Positions 1 to 8,572 of a stretch of 64,000 nt of DNA are shown here, piece after piece. Numbering within the stretch: the first letter of the stretch is position 1; each line of letters starts with the position of its first letter. The position numbers and the translations under genes were made by a program. This stretch comes from Aliivibrio finisterrensis_A (GTDB lineage: Bacteria; Pseudomonadota; Gammaproteobacteria; Enterobacterales; Vibrionaceae): NCBI RefSeq assembly GCF_004167675.1, contig NZ_SEZQ01000009.1; one strand, given 5' to 3'. The notes beneath the pieces are model-generated. The model did no database searches. It worked only from the letters and a program-made list of their open reading frames with translations, and was not told the origin of the DNA.

Positions 1-1
1 T

Positions 2-136
2 GGGGGGCGATTAGTGATCCCTATCGGTGAGGAAACACAGCATTTATTGCTTATTCTTCGACATGGTGATGAGTTCAGCTCTGAAACTATTGAAGAGGTA
101 CGCTTTGTTCCATTAGTTGCAGGTGAATTAGCATAG
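2..136 (+). CDS. pcm: protein-L-isoaspartate O-methyltransferase, C-terminal end only
   Basis: An open frame enters from the left edge and stops at TAG 134-136. It reads GGRLVIPIGEETQHLLLILR near its start and ends VRFVPLVAGELA, which is the C-terminal strand pair of the Pcm family (repair of isoaspartyl residues using S-adenosylmethionine). The family identity is supported by position: pcm directly precedes nlpD and rpoS in most gammaproteobacteria, and here only five bases separate the stop from the nlpD start. The N-terminal three quarters, including the SAM-binding motifs, lie outside the window, so nothing can be said about its start or promoter. Confidence 0.88.
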   Translation, partial: GGRLVIPIGEETQHLLLILRHGDEFSSETIEEVRFVPLVAGELA

Positions 137-141
137 TAGTA

Positions 142-1137
142 ATGAATAAGATGATATTTATCCCCTCTCGTTTGTGGCTCATAGCTGCACTTTTTAGTTT
201 ATTACTTTCGGGTTGCTCTATGGGGCCGCACCGTCCTGCTCCCGTATCTAGTGTTAATAATACGAGTACTTCCTCTTATGGGGGCGCTGAACGTGGTAGC
301 TATCGAGGCAGTTATTATCGAGTTGAAAAGGGAGATACACTGTATTTTATCTCTTATGTTACCAATAAAGATGTCAAAGAATTGATTGCCTATAATGAAC
401 TTCAAGCACCATATGTGATTCACCCAGGACAAAAAATAAAATTATGGGGCCCTAAGTATGTCGCTCCTGCTTATGGTGATGATAGGCATTTAGTTAGTAA
501 AAAGAACATCTCCCCAACAACCACTGCAACAGCGGTTGCGGTAGTTCCTGTTGCTAATAATAAGCCTGTCAGTAGCTCGAAATCGGTAACTCCAAGCAAT
601 AAAAAAACATCAACTGTTCAAAAAGAAAGCACAAAAAAGGTTGAAAATCCGAAACCTAAGGAGTATGTTGATTCTAACAAATCGATAACATCCTCCAAGC
701 CAAAGCCGGTTGCGAAACCTGCACCAAAATCGACTCCTAAACCAAAGCCGGTAGAAAAAAAATCGGAAAAGGTTGATTCTTGGTTATGGCCAACAAAAGG
801 AAGAGTTATTGCTAAGTTTTCAACAGGAGACCAAGGTAATAAAGGGATCGATATTGCAGGTCAACGAGGCCAAGATGTCATCTCAACCGCAAAAGGAACG
901 GTAGTTTATGCGGGTAATGCACTAAGAGGTTATGGCAATTTAATTATAATTAAACATAACGATGATTACTTAAGTGCTTATGCTCATAACGAATCACTTT
1001 TTGTAAAAGAAGGTCAAAATATCGCTGCGGGACAAAAAATCGCATCAATGGGTAGCTCAAGTTCGAGCAGTGTTCGTTTGCATTTTGAGATCCGCTTTAG
1101 AGGGAAATCGGTAAATCCACAACGGTATTTACCGTAA
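142..1137 (+). CDS. nlpD: NlpD, LysM/LytM lipoprotein activator of cell-wall amidase
   Basis: This is an outer-membrane lipoprotein that in the family activates the amidase AmiC during daughter-cell separation. A signal peptide ends in the lipobox LLSGC with Cys25 as the acylated residue. A LysM peptidoglycan-binding domain spans about residues 59-102 (YRVEKGDTLYFIS), followed by a Ser/Lys/Pro-rich linker (about 140-212) and a LytM/M23 domain from about 215 to the end. The first zinc ligand position reads NKGID instead of HxxxD, as in E. coli NlpD, so it should be a non-hydrolytic activator rather than an endopeptidase. It lies between pcm and rpoS; in E. coli the main rpoS promoter lies inside nlpD, and the same is likely here since only 55 bases separate the two genes. 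Confidence 0.96.
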   Translation: MNKMIFIPSRLWLIAALFSLLLSGCSMGPHRPAPVSSVNNTSTSSYGGAERGSYRGSYYRVEKGDTLYFISYVTNKDVKELIAYNELQAPYVIHPGQKIKLWGPKYVAPAYGDDRHLVSKKNISPTTTATAVAVVPVANNKPVSSSKSVTPSNKKTSTVQKESTKKVENPKPKEYVDSNKSITSSKPKPVAKPAPKSTPKPKPVEKKSEKVDSWLWPTKGRVIAKFSTGDQGNKGIDIAGQRGQDVISTAKGTVVYAGNALRGYGNLIIIKHNDDYLSAYAHNESLFVKEGQNIAAGQKIASMGSSSSSSVRLHFEIRFRGKSVNPQRYLP

Positions 1138-1192
1138 CAAGGATGACATAGCTGAGTTGTAATGTCTTGCTGGCTCGCCATGGGGAGGCGCT

Positions 1193-2155
1193 ATGAGTAA
1201 AAGCAATGCAGTAACTAAAGAAGTTGAAGAGTTCGATTTAGAGACGATTAATGACAATGAGGTTGTTATTGAGGAAGAATCGGAACGCCTTGAGGTAAGC
1301 AGTTCGCAAAAAGTAATGGATGCAACGCAACTATACTTAGGTGAAATTGGCTTTTCTCCACTACTAACAGCAGAAGAAGAAGTTTATTTTAGTCGCTTAG
1401 CCTTAAAAGGAGACGAAGCAGCACGAGCTCGAATGATTGAAAGTAATCTTCGATTAGTGGTTAAAATTGCCCGTCGATACAACCACCGTGGCTTGGCATT
1501 ATTAGACTTAGTTGAAGAAGGTAATCTTGGGCTAATTCGTGCGGTTGAAAAGTTTGACCCAGAAAGAGGTTTCCGCTTTTCTACTTATGCGACATGGTGG
1601 ATCCGTCAAACGATTGAGCGTGCGATTATGAATCAAACGCGAACTATCCGCTTGCCTATTCATGTCGTTAAAGAGTTGAATGTCTACTTGCGTGCAGCAC
1701 GTGAGTTGTCACAAAAACTCGACCATGAACCGACACCTGAAGAAATTGCAGAAAAGCTCGATAAACCTGTGAGTGACGTCAGCCGTATGTTACGCCTTAA
1801 TGAGCGAGTTACGTCTGTTGATTCCATGGTTGGTGGTGAATCGGATAAAGCGCTTCTGGATATTATTCCTGATACTAAACATTGTGATCCAGAGTCTGAA
1901 ACCGAAAAAGACAACATAAATGCTTCTCTTGTTGGTTGGCTTGGTCAACTCAACCCAAAGCAGAAAGAAGTTGTTGCTCGACGCTTTGGTCTACTTGGCT
2001 ATGAAACGGCAACGTTAGAGCAGGTCGGTAAAGAGATAGGATTGACGCGTGAGCGAGTAAGACAGATCCAAGTAGAAGGTTTGCGTCGATTAAGAGAAAT
2101 CATGACGCAACAAGGTTTAAATATGGAAACGCTATTTGCCGTAGAGGAATATTAA
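1193..2155 (+). CDS. rpoS: RNA polymerase sigma factor RpoS (sigma-38)
   Basis: Stationary-phase and general-stress sigma factor, 320 residues. Region 1.2 begins at DATQLYLGEIG (residues 43-53). Region 2 is essentially the textbook sequence: ESNLRLVVKIARRY, EEGNLGLIRAVEKFD, GFRFSTYATWWIRQTIERAI. It is followed by the region around VKELNVYLR (about 159-167), which in E. coli RpoS contains the lysine recognised by the RssB/ClpXP degradation system. Region 4.2 is LTRERVRQIQVEGLRRLR near the C terminus. The N-terminal acidic extension (about 40 residues) is shorter than in E. coli, as is usual in vibrios. The start at 1193 follows a GGGGAGG-like ribosome binding site. Regulation is expected at translation and protein stability; no sRNA target site was worked out here. 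Confidence 0.97.
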   Translation: MSKSNAVTKEVEEFDLETINDNEVVIEEESERLEVSSSQKVMDATQLYLGEIGFSPLLTAEEEVYFSRLALKGDEAARARMIESNLRLVVKIARRYNHRGLALLDLVEEGNLGLIRAVEKFDPERGFRFSTYATWWIRQTIERAIMNQTRTIRLPIHVVKELNVYLRAARELSQKLDHEPTPEEIAEKLDKPVSDVSRMLRLNERVTSVDSMVGGESDKALLDIIPDTKHCDPESETEKDNINASLVGWLGQLNPKQKEVVARRFGLLGYETATLEQVGKEIGLTRERVRQIQVEGLRRLREIMTQQGLNMETLFAVEEY

Positions 2156-2190
2156 CCCTTACTCTAACCTTAATAAGTAAATGATAAATA

Positions 2191-2225
2191 AAAGCCACAG
2201 TGATTTTTTATTACTGTGGCTTTTT
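2191..2225 (+). terminator. terminator after rpoS
   Basis: An inverted repeat AAAGCCACAGT / ACTGTGGCTTT (2191-2201 with 2213-2223) is followed by a run of T. It sits 35 bases after the rpoS stop and just before the convergent ynjF-like gene, so it may work in both directions. Confidence 0.85.
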
Positions 2226-2241
2226 CCTTTTAGACTAGGCA

Positions 2242-2877
2242 CTAGGCATTAATATTATTTTGTTCTTCGCTTTCCTTTAGTGTGTGGAATCCTGACCAAA
2301 TTCGATTAAAGGTAGTTATCCAGCACAGAGAAGAATAAATATAAGCAATGATGGCAAAATGAGCAGGAAAAAGGCAGAACAATACAAAACAAGCAATGGT
2401 TTCAGTTCCTTCCGTTAAACCACTCATATAATAAAGAGATTTGTTTTTATAGATTGGATTTTCAATATTTCGCTTTCCAGCCATAGAGGCAAATGCTAGA
2501 AAGCTACTTCCTGTGCCAATGAAAGAGAAAATTAAAAAAGCACCCGCAATCGCATTTTGTTCAGGGTTAGCGAGAACAAACCCAAATGGAATTAAAGAAT
2601 AAAACAAAAAGTCTAAGCTGATATCTAGAAAACCACCAGAGTCAGTAATGCCATTAATCCTCGCGAGTGCACCATCAAGTCCATCACAAACTCGATTTAA
2701 GACAATTAAAACCAATGCCAAATGGTATTGTTGAAATATTAATGCAGGGAAGGCTAAACAGCCTAGAGCAAAGCCAAAAAGTGTTGTTTGATTTGCAGTG
2801 ATCCCCAGTTTATCTAGCCCAATGGCAGACATAGCCAGAGGTTTTCGGATTAATTGAATGCTGAATTTATCAAGCAT
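2242..2877 (-). CDS. CDP-alcohol phosphatidyltransferase family membrane protein (YnjF-like)
   Basis: Integral membrane enzyme of the CDP-alcohol phosphatidyltransferase family, which transfers a phosphatidyl group from CDP-diacylglycerol or a related donor to an alcohol. The signature motif is present: D65-x2-D68-G69-x2-A72-R73, then G81-x3-D85-x3-D89, inside CDGLDGALAR and GGFLDISLD. All catalytic aspartates are therefore intact. At 211 residues with about six hydrophobic segments it has the family's normal size. It is the last gene of a three-gene operon and overlaps the ATPase gene by 8 bases. The same trio (permease, ATPase, phosphatidyltransferase) occurs as ynjC-ynjD-ynjF in E. coli, where the substrate is unknown; the product made here is likewise unknown. 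Confidence 0.85.
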   Translation of the reverse strand: MLDKFSIQLIRKPLAMSAIGLDKLGITANQTTLFGFALGCLAFPALIFQQYHLALVLIVLNRVCDGLDGALARINGITDSGGFLDISLDFLFYSLIPFGFVLANPEQNAIAGAFLIFSFIGTGSSFLAFASMAGKRNIENPIYKNKSLYYMSGLTEGTETIACFVLFCLFPAHFAIIAYIYSSLCWITTFNRIWSGFHTLKESEEQNNINA

Positions 2878-3517
2878 GAGGGCTCTCCATTGGCCAAATC
2901 AATTGTTGACTGTTTTTTGGTACATCATCAACATCATGAGTTACAAGTAATGTAGGTATATTTGCTTCTGCTAACTGTTTAAACACCCAATCACGAAATT
3001 GTACTCGTAGCGCTTTATCCAGTTTACTAAAAGGTTCATCTAGTAAGGCAACAGTCGGCTTAGCAAGTAACATTCTCACAAGACTTATTCGCGCTCGTTG
3101 TCCCCCAGATATTTGGTCAGGGAAGGCATTGGCAAGTTTGTTTAAATGTATGTGATTCAGTGCATTAAGAGCCTCTGTTTTTCGTTGCGGACCTTTGATG
3201 TTATTGGGTAATGCAAAAGCAAGATTCTCCCAAATACATAAATGGGGAAAAAGCAGATCTTCTTGAAATAAGATCCCAACCTTTCTTTCGTGAGAAGCAA
3301 GATGAGTAATTGTATTGCCGTTAACCTGAATATCACCAGTATAAGAAAAATCTTGAGCTAGGTGTCCTGCAATAACACTTAATAATGTTGATTTCCCACA
3401 ACCGCTAGGGCCCATAACACTGAGCGTTTCTCCTTTTTGAATTGAAAAAGAACAATCAGTTAATAATGGCGAACTGTTACGAGTGAGTATGCTGAGATTT
3501 GTTATTGATAGACTCAT
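2870..3517 (-). CDS. ABC transporter ATP-binding protein (YnjD-like)
   Basis: Cytoplasmic ATPase subunit of an importer, 215 residues. Walker A is GPSGCGKST (residues 36-44), the Q-loop is LFQED (about 84-88), the signature is ISGGQRAR (136-143), Walker B is VALLDEP (156-162) and the switch histidine is in LVTHD (191-195). All catalytic elements are intact. The gene overlaps the end of the permease gene by 41 bases and the phosphatidyltransferase by 8, so the three are surely cotranscribed and translationally coupled. By analogy with E. coli YnjD it energises the YnjC-like fused permease. The substrate is unknown; thiamine- or iron-type importers share the same architecture. Confidence 0.88.
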   Translation of the reverse strand: MSLSITNLSILTRNSSPLLTDCSFSIQKGETLSVMGPSGCGKSTLLSVIAGHLAQDFSYTGDIQVNGNTITHLASHERKVGILFQEDLLFPHLCIWENLAFALPNNIKGPQRKTEALNALNHIHLNKLANAFPDQISGGQRARISLVRMLLAKPTVALLDEPFSKLDKALRVQFRDWVFKQLAEANIPTLLVTHDVDDVPKNSQQLIWPMESPHA

Positions 3518-5177
3518 TACTCATCACTTTCCTTGTTGTTGAATTAAGATGAGAACGACGTGAATAGTGCCGTCCAATAAAGAGTGCCAAGCTAAAGAAA
3601 ACAAACGGCAACAATGCTTGCCATAGTCCATATAAGGCAGTAATTCGGCGATCAAAGCCGCTGGATAAGGCGACGGCTTCGGTTGTTAATGTCATTATTC
3701 TACCAGCACCAAGCATTTGAGTAGGGAGGTACTGAGCAAGGCTTACGCTTATTCCCACAGCCCAAGCATACAAAATAGCAGGAAGCAGTAAAGGGAGTTT
3801 TATTTTTACCCAACATTGCAGTGGCGATTTACCAAGGCTTAGTCCGGTTTGTGTTAATCGTTGATCAAAGCTACGCCAAGGACCATCTAATGCTAGAAAA
3901 ACATAAGGAAAAGCAAAAAAAACATGAGCCCAAATAACCCAAAGCCAATAAGAATCACTTGAGAAATAAAGCGCACTGACTTGAATACCAAAAAGAAGTG
4001 AGAGTTGTGGTATCAACATAGGAACAGCAATCAAAATCGATGGGATATGCCAACGGTATTTCAATTTATATTCATGACCAAGTAAAGCAAAAATAAGAGC
4101 CAGAGATGACGAGATAACGGCAATAATAATGCTGTCAGCAATAACGGGAAACAGCGTAGTCCATTCACTTTCCCAAAAGCGTAAGGTGAATTGTGTCGGT
4201 AATAAGTTAGGAAAACGCCATCGCTGAGAGGCACTCCATAACATCATTATAGGAAGTGAAAGTGCGACAATGCCACTAAGGCCAACAAAAAGAGATAGGC
4301 CAGGAAGGCGAATTCCCACTCTTCCCGATATTTGCCAATGACGGCAGTGTTGCGTTATTCCCCACTCTAAAAAACGATGTAATCCAATAAGTAATAAGCA
4401 AAGTAAAAGAAGGATCATAGCGCCAGCCGCTGCTCTGGGTTGTAATTGAATATCAGGGTCACTAAACCATTGCCAGACTAATACTGCAAAGGTAGGAGGG
4501 TTGGTTGAACCAAGGATCAAACTGACATCAACAACGGATACGCTATAGGCAATTACCGCTAATATTGGAAAGCGGGCTTTTCTTAACCATTGTGGGAAAA
4601 TACATTTCCACCAAATCTGATGTCGTTGATACCCAAGACTGGCTGCAACTCTCTCTGATTTATCCACCTGTAATTGCTGCATTATAGGAATACTCATCAG
4701 CAGTAAAAAAGGCACTTCTTTAATAATTAAAACCAGAATTAACCCAATGTTAGCAGCATCATTGATAATGACAGGGAACTCAAATACCCAAAAAGGATTC
4801 AGGAGCCTTGCTATCATTCCAGTTGGTGAAAAAAGAAAAGCAAAGCCAATAGCAAAAGCAACATGAGGCATAGCAAGCAGTGGGGATAGTAACGGTTCTA
4901 CTTTTTTCCAAACAGGTTGCTGCCAAGTGGCTTGTAGAATAGCAAACGCAACAATACAAGAAACAAAAGTACTAACAAAAGCACTAGTAAGTGTTAGGAG
5001 TATTGAATGCGAAACGCCACTCCATTCGAGAGCAGATAAATAACCGTCTAGTGAAAATGTAGACAGACCAATAGAGGGCATATAAGTCAATGAAGCGCTC
5101 AATACGCCGAGCACACCAGGGGCAATAGGAAGAATGCACACAATAACAAGAAAAATATAGAAAATAGGTAATATCAT
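3477..5177 (-). CDS. ABC transporter permease, fused double domain (YnjC-like)
   Basis: Inner-membrane permease of 566 residues built from two BPD-type permease domains in tandem (roughly 1-270 and 290-545). Each has about six hydrophobic segments and an EAA-type loop; the first reads ERVAASLGYQRHQIWWKCIF and the second TQTGLSLGKSPLQCWVKIKL. Such fused permeases occur in ThiP, FbpB and E. coli YnjC, so one polypeptide would replace a homodimer. The gene starts the operon, followed by the ATPase and the phosphatidyltransferase. No periplasmic binding-protein gene (the ynjB position) is next to it: the 650 bases upstream carry no such frame. The binding protein must therefore be encoded elsewhere or the system works without one. 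Confidence 0.85.
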   Translation of the reverse strand: MILPIFYIFLVIVCILPIAPGVLGVLSASLTYMPSIGLSTFSLDGYLSALEWSGVSHSILLTLTSAFVSTFVSCIVAFAILQATWQQPVWKKVEPLLSPLLAMPHVAFAIGFAFLFSPTGMIARLLNPFWVFEFPVIINDAANIGLILVLIIKEVPFLLLMSIPIMQQLQVDKSERVAASLGYQRHQIWWKCIFPQWLRKARFPILAVIAYSVSVVDVSLILGSTNPPTFAVLVWQWFSDPDIQLQPRAAAGAMILLLLCLLLIGLHRFLEWGITQHCRHWQISGRVGIRLPGLSLFVGLSGIVALSLPIMMLWSASQRWRFPNLLPTQFTLRFWESEWTTLFPVIADSIIIAVISSSLALIFALLGHEYKLKYRWHIPSILIAVPMLIPQLSLLFGIQVSALYFSSDSYWLWVIWAHVFFAFPYVFLALDGPWRSFDQRLTQTGLSLGKSPLQCWVKIKLPLLLPAILYAWAVGISVSLAQYLPTQMLGAGRIMTLTTEAVALSSGFDRRITALYGLWQALLPFVFFSLALFIGRHYSRRSHLNSTTRKVMSNESINNKSQHTHS

Positions 5178-5569
5178 GGTCTTGCTATTAATGCCTTAGT
5201 TAAGAGTTAGATTACTTCAAACATCAAGAAGTAACTTATGCCATACAGTGTTACCGGTGTTACCGGTGTAAAGCTAAAAGTAAACTAATTAGTTCATTTT
5301 TGGAAGTGCTAATTTTGATAGAGTTTTTTGTTACCAATATCAAAATGTAATGGCATCTTCCATTTTTGTATTGATAGAAAAAGAAAAATGACAGCATTTG
5401 CCATTTTGAGGCCTTATAGTAGGGGGGCTCTTTATATTAACTCTAGCATGCTTAGCTTGATGAGCTTATGTGATATTCGTAGTTAATGCGTTTTTTCGTT
5501 ATTTTTGTAACCATTTGTTTTTGTAGTTTGTGTATATTTGCTGTGAATATTTTTCATATAAGTAAAATT
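5178..5569. other. intergenic region between ynjC-like gene and nupC, AT-rich
   Basis: Shared upstream region of two divergent transcription units. I see no protein-coding gene. It contains a tandem 9-base repeat GTTACCGGT at 5250-5258 and 5259-5267, about 75 bases ahead of the ynjC-like start and so a possible operator for that operon. It also contains an imperfect hairpin around 5380-5415. The part nearest nupC is very A+T-rich. Confidence 0.5.
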
Positions 5570-5585
5570 TGTGATTTAATTCACA
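5570..5585 (+). promoter_or_regulatory. CRP (cAMP receptor protein) binding site upstream of nupC
   Basis: TGTGA-TTTAAT-TCACA is a perfect match to the CRP consensus TGTGA-N6-TCACA. A likely -10 element TATACT lies at 5614-5619. CRP control is well established for nucleoside uptake and catabolism genes in enteric bacteria and vibrios, which fits the downstream gene. Confidence 0.8.
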
Positions 5586-5631
5586 TATTTCGTGATTTTA
5601 AATCTGCTCTATGTATACTCCTACCCCCAAT

Positions 5632-5697
5632 ACAAGCCGTCACATGGAACAGTGAATGACCCCAAGGACTTGGACCAGCTACTGTTAAACAGCTTGT
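5632..5697 (+). ncRNA. candidate structured 5' leader RNA of nupC
   Basis: Three stems nest in perfect register. ACAAGC (5632-5637) pairs with GCUUGU (5692-5697), AACAGU (5648-5653) with ACUGUU (5681-5686), and CCAA (5662-5665) with UUGG (5670-5673) around a GGAC loop. The asymmetric internal loops between them are the kind of place where ligand-binding RNAs keep conserved bases. The loop bases GAC (5667-5669) could also pair with GUC (5639-5641) as a pseudoknot. The element starts right after the TATACT -10 and ends against the ribosome binding site of a small leader ORF. I do not recognise the class, so this is a fold inferred by eye. Confidence 0.5.
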
Positions 5698-5708
5698 AAG
5701 GGTAATCA

Positions 5709-5822
5709 ATGAACATACTTATTTCTATCATCACTTCCTCTTGGTGTAGTCACTCCTCACCGATCTCGTCATCTACGATGGCAACCCCTTTTGTTTCTTC
5801 TTTTTATTCTAAAATTTCATAG
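5709..5822 (+). CDS. 37-residue leader peptide upstream of nupC
   Basis: A short frame runs from ATG 5709 to TAG 5822 and encodes MNILISIITSSWCSHSSPIS followed by SSTMATPFVSSFYSKIS. It has a better ribosome binding site (TAAGGG, 6 bases before the ATG) than nupC itself, and that site directly abuts the last stem of the candidate leader RNA. It stops 8 bases before the nupC start, so translation of nupC could be coupled to it. The peptide is very rich in serine (about a third of its residues) with some threonine. No known family comes to mind; a regulatory role is inferred from position only. Confidence 0.55.
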   Translation: MNILISIITSSWCSHSSPISSSTMATPFVSSFYSKIS

Positions 5823-5830
5823 GCGTAATT

Positions 5831-7045
5831 ATGACTATTTTATTTAGCCTATTAGGCATGTGTGCACTTATCTTTTGTGCATGGGTATTTTCTGAGAAAC
5901 GTTCAGCAATTAATTGGAAGACCGTATCTAGAGCCTTTTTATTACAACTCTCTTTTGCTGCTCTGGTGTTGTATTTTCCATGGGGGCAGGCCGCATTGGC
6001 AGGATTAAGTAATGGCGTCGCTAGCCTACTTGGTTTTGCTGATGAAGGTATTGCTTTCTTATTTGGTGATTTAGCTTCAAGTGGTTTCATTTTTGCAATT
6101 CGTGTTCTTCCTATCATTATCTTTTTCAGTGCTCTTATCTCCGCGTTATATTATTTAGGCATCATGCAAAAAGTCATCGCAATTCTTGGTGGTGCAATTC
6201 AAAAATTCCTCGGTACAAGTAAAGTAGAATCTCTCGTCGCTACTGGTAACATCTTCCTTTCTCAAGGTGAATCTCCTTTTCTTATTCGCCCATTCCTAGC
6301 TCAAATGACTCGCTCTGAACTGTTTGCTGTAATGGCGGGTGGTATGGCATCGGTTGCTGGTAGTGTTCTTGGTGGTTATGCAGGTTTAGGGGTAGAGCTT
6401 AAATACCTAATCGCAGCAAGTTTCATGGCGGCGCCAGGTAGCTTATTAATGGCGAAGATTTTAGTACCAGAGCAGGCGACTCCTGTTGATCAGCATGAAC
6501 TAACGATTGATAAAAGTGAACAAAGTAATGTAGTTGATGCGCTAGCAAGTGGTGCAATGAACGGCATGAAAGTCGCGGTTGCTGTAGGTACTATGCTGAT
6601 TGCGTTTGTGAGTGTTATTGCAATGGTAAACAGTGGCCTAGAAATGGTAGGGGAATGGTTTGGTTTTGCAGGCATTACATTACAAACGGTATTTGGCTAC
6701 TTATTCGCACCAGTGGCTTGGATCATTGGTGTACCTAAGCATGAGATGATCATGGCTGGCTCTTACATTGGCCAGAAAGTCGTATTGAATGAGTTTGTTG
6801 CTTTCATTGATTTTGTTCAACATAAAGACCAACTGTCTGCTTATACTCAAGTGATCATCACTTTTGCTTTGTGTGGTTTTGCTAATATTGGATCTATTGC
6901 AATTCAATTGGGCTCTATTGGTGTTATGGCACCAGAGCGTCGTGCTGAAGTGGCAAACATGGGCTTTAAAGCGGTACTGGCTGGTACGTTAGCAAACCTT
7001 ATGAGTGCATGTTTAGCGGGTCTATTCTTTAGTTTATCGCTGTAA
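5831..7045 (+). CDS. nupC: NupC-family concentrative nucleoside transporter
   Basis: Inner-membrane cation-coupled nucleoside symporter of 404 residues, the usual CNT length. An N-terminal three-helix domain (WGQAALAGLSNGVASLLGF) is followed by the gate domain (VLPIIIFFSALISALYYLGI) and the substrate core with the family motif GQGESPFLIRPFL-like segment, here LSQGESPFLIRPFLAQMTRSE. The two re-entrant hairpins and the C-terminal GFANIGSIAIQLGSIG segment are present. The start at 5831 has only a weak ribosome binding site, unlike the leader ORF ending 8 bases upstream. The CRP site, nested-stem leader and leader peptide suggest control by carbon state and perhaps by a further ligand. A strong terminator follows. 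Which nucleosides are taken up cannot be read from the sequence. Confidence 0.93.
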   Translation: MTILFSLLGMCALIFCAWVFSEKRSAINWKTVSRAFLLQLSFAALVLYFPWGQAALAGLSNGVASLLGFADEGIAFLFGDLASSGFIFAIRVLPIIIFFSALISALYYLGIMQKVIAILGGAIQKFLGTSKVESLVATGNIFLSQGESPFLIRPFLAQMTRSELFAVMAGGMASVAGSVLGGYAGLGVELKYLIAASFMAAPGSLLMAKILVPEQATPVDQHELTIDKSEQSNVVDALASGAMNGMKVAVAVGTMLIAFVSVIAMVNSGLEMVGEWFGFAGITLQTVFGYLFAPVAWIIGVPKHEMIMAGSYIGQKVVLNEFVAFIDFVQHKDQLSAYTQVIITFALCGFANIGSIAIQLGSIGVMAPERRAEVANMGFKAVLAGTLANLMSACLAGLFFSLSL

Positions 7046-7062
7046 TTACTTTAAGCTAAAAC

Positions 7063-7101
7063 AAAGCCCATGCTGTATGAAAATACGCATGGGCTTTTTT
7101 A
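7063..7101 (+). terminator. terminator after nupC (bidirectional)
   Basis: AAAGCCCATGC (7063-7073) pairs with GCATGGGCTTT (7087-7097), followed by a T run. It lies between the convergent nupC and dcuB-like genes and has A/T runs on both sides. Confidence 0.88.
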
Positions 7102-7122
7102 TTTTTTAAATGACTATTTTAA

Positions 7123-8451
7123 TTAACCAATGACTATTTGGCCTAATACATAGCCAAGCATACAGGCAGAAACAACCCCGATTAAACCTACCGACATAAA
7201 TGAGTGGTTAAAGTAGTACTTACCAATCTTAGTGGTTCCTGAGCTATCAAAGTTAACCGTTGCAATATCTGATGGGTAATTTGGAATAAAGAAGTAACCA
7301 TATACCGCAGGCATCAAGCCTATCACCAAAGCAGGTTCTAGCCCTAGAGCCAAACCAACAGGTAACATCATACGAGCCGTTGCGGCTTGTGAGTTTACTA
7401 CAACAGATACAATGAATAATGCTAAAGCAAACGTCCAAGGGTGAAGTGTCACCATATCTACAATGCCCGCTCTAAACTGAGGCATTGCATATTGGAAATA
7501 CGTATCAGACATCCATGCGATACCAAAGATAGCGATTGCCGCAACCATACCTGATTTAAATACCACACCATTAGGCACATCACGAGGATCGGTTTTCGTC
7601 GCTAATAGAATGACACCACCAAACGCCAGCATCATCATTTGGATAACAACAGACATTTTGATTGGCGCACCACCTTCGGTGATCGTTCTCACTTCTGGCC
7701 ACATTGCGATAACAACGATAGAAACAATCGCACCTAAAAAGATAAGTACTGCGTTGCGTGCTGTTGTTGGTAGTTTCTCATCTAAAGAGGTTGATGTTGT
7801 ATTTAAGATTTTTTCACGCCAAACAGGATCTTTTAAACGAGCTTGGTATTCTTCATCATCTTCTAACTCTTTACCACGGCGTAAGCTGTAAAGCGCTAAC
7901 ATTAATGTACCGAATAGCGTGGCAGGCACGGTTACCAGTAAGATAGACATTAGAGTAATAGAAGCGTCAATATCCACTAGTTGTGCTAGATAATACACAA
8001 CCGCAGCAGAAAGAGGTGAGGCTGTAATAGCGATTTGAGAAGCGACAGAAGCCGCGGCCATTGGGCGCTCAGGACGAATACCATTCTTTAATGCCACATC
8101 ACCAATGATAGGCATAATAGAATAAACAGCATGACCAGTACCTAGTAGGAATGTCATTGCATAGGTAACAAAAGGGGCAATGATGGTGACGCGTTTAGGG
8201 TTCTTTCTTAAGATCCGCTCAGCCACTTGTAACATGTATTTCAACCCACCTGCCGCTTCTAATATAGAGGCACAAGTAACAACGGCTAAAATGATTAACA
8301 TGACGGTGACTGGCGGAGAGGTTGGTGGCATTTTGAAGATAAAGACTTCAATTACCAAACCAATACCAGAGACAACCCCTAAGCCAATTCCACCAAATCG
8401 GGAACCGATATAGAGTACGAGTAATAAAAAGAGAAATTCAAAATACAACAT
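7123..8451 (-). CDS. dcuB: anaerobic C4-dicarboxylate transporter, DcuA/DcuB family
   Basis: Inner-membrane carrier of 442 residues exchanging fumarate, malate, aspartate and succinate, mainly in anaerobic fumarate respiration. The family core is recognisable: SRFGGIGLGVVSGIGLVIEV near the N terminus, LEAAGGLKYMLQVAERILRK, NPKRVTIIAPFVTYAMTFLL, GTGHAVYSIMPIIGDVA and GIRPERPMAAASVASQIAI. The GTGHxVYxIxPII stretch is closer to DcuB than to DcuA, although the TASPLSAAVVY part is DcuA-like, so the B assignment is moderate. It is a single-gene unit converging on nupC. A possible FNR-type site (TTGAT-CTGA-GTTAA at 8573-8586) lies upstream, which would fit anaerobic induction, but one half is weak. 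Confidence 0.85.
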   Translation of the reverse strand: MLYFEFLFLLLVLYIGSRFGGIGLGVVSGIGLVIEVFIFKMPPTSPPVTVMLIILAVVTCASILEAAGGLKYMLQVAERILRKNPKRVTIIAPFVTYAMTFLLGTGHAVYSIMPIIGDVALKNGIRPERPMAAASVASQIAITASPLSAAVVYYLAQLVDIDASITLMSILLVTVPATLFGTLMLALYSLRRGKELEDDEEYQARLKDPVWREKILNTTSTSLDEKLPTTARNAVLIFLGAIVSIVVIAMWPEVRTITEGGAPIKMSVVIQMMMLAFGGVILLATKTDPRDVPNGVVFKSGMVAAIAIFGIAWMSDTYFQYAMPQFRAGIVDMVTLHPWTFALALFIVSVVVNSQAATARMMLPVGLALGLEPALVIGLMPAVYGYFFIPNYPSDIATVNFDSSGTTKIGKYYFNHSFMSVGLIGVVSACMLGYVLGQIVIG

Positions 8452-8572
8452 AGATCCACCTGCATAAATTTTATTTATAATTAACTACAGGTATTAATAC
8501 CTTATATTTCATAGGGTTTTATTGAGCGAGTTCTCATTTGAATTGTTGTTGATTTTATAAATAGAAGCTTGG

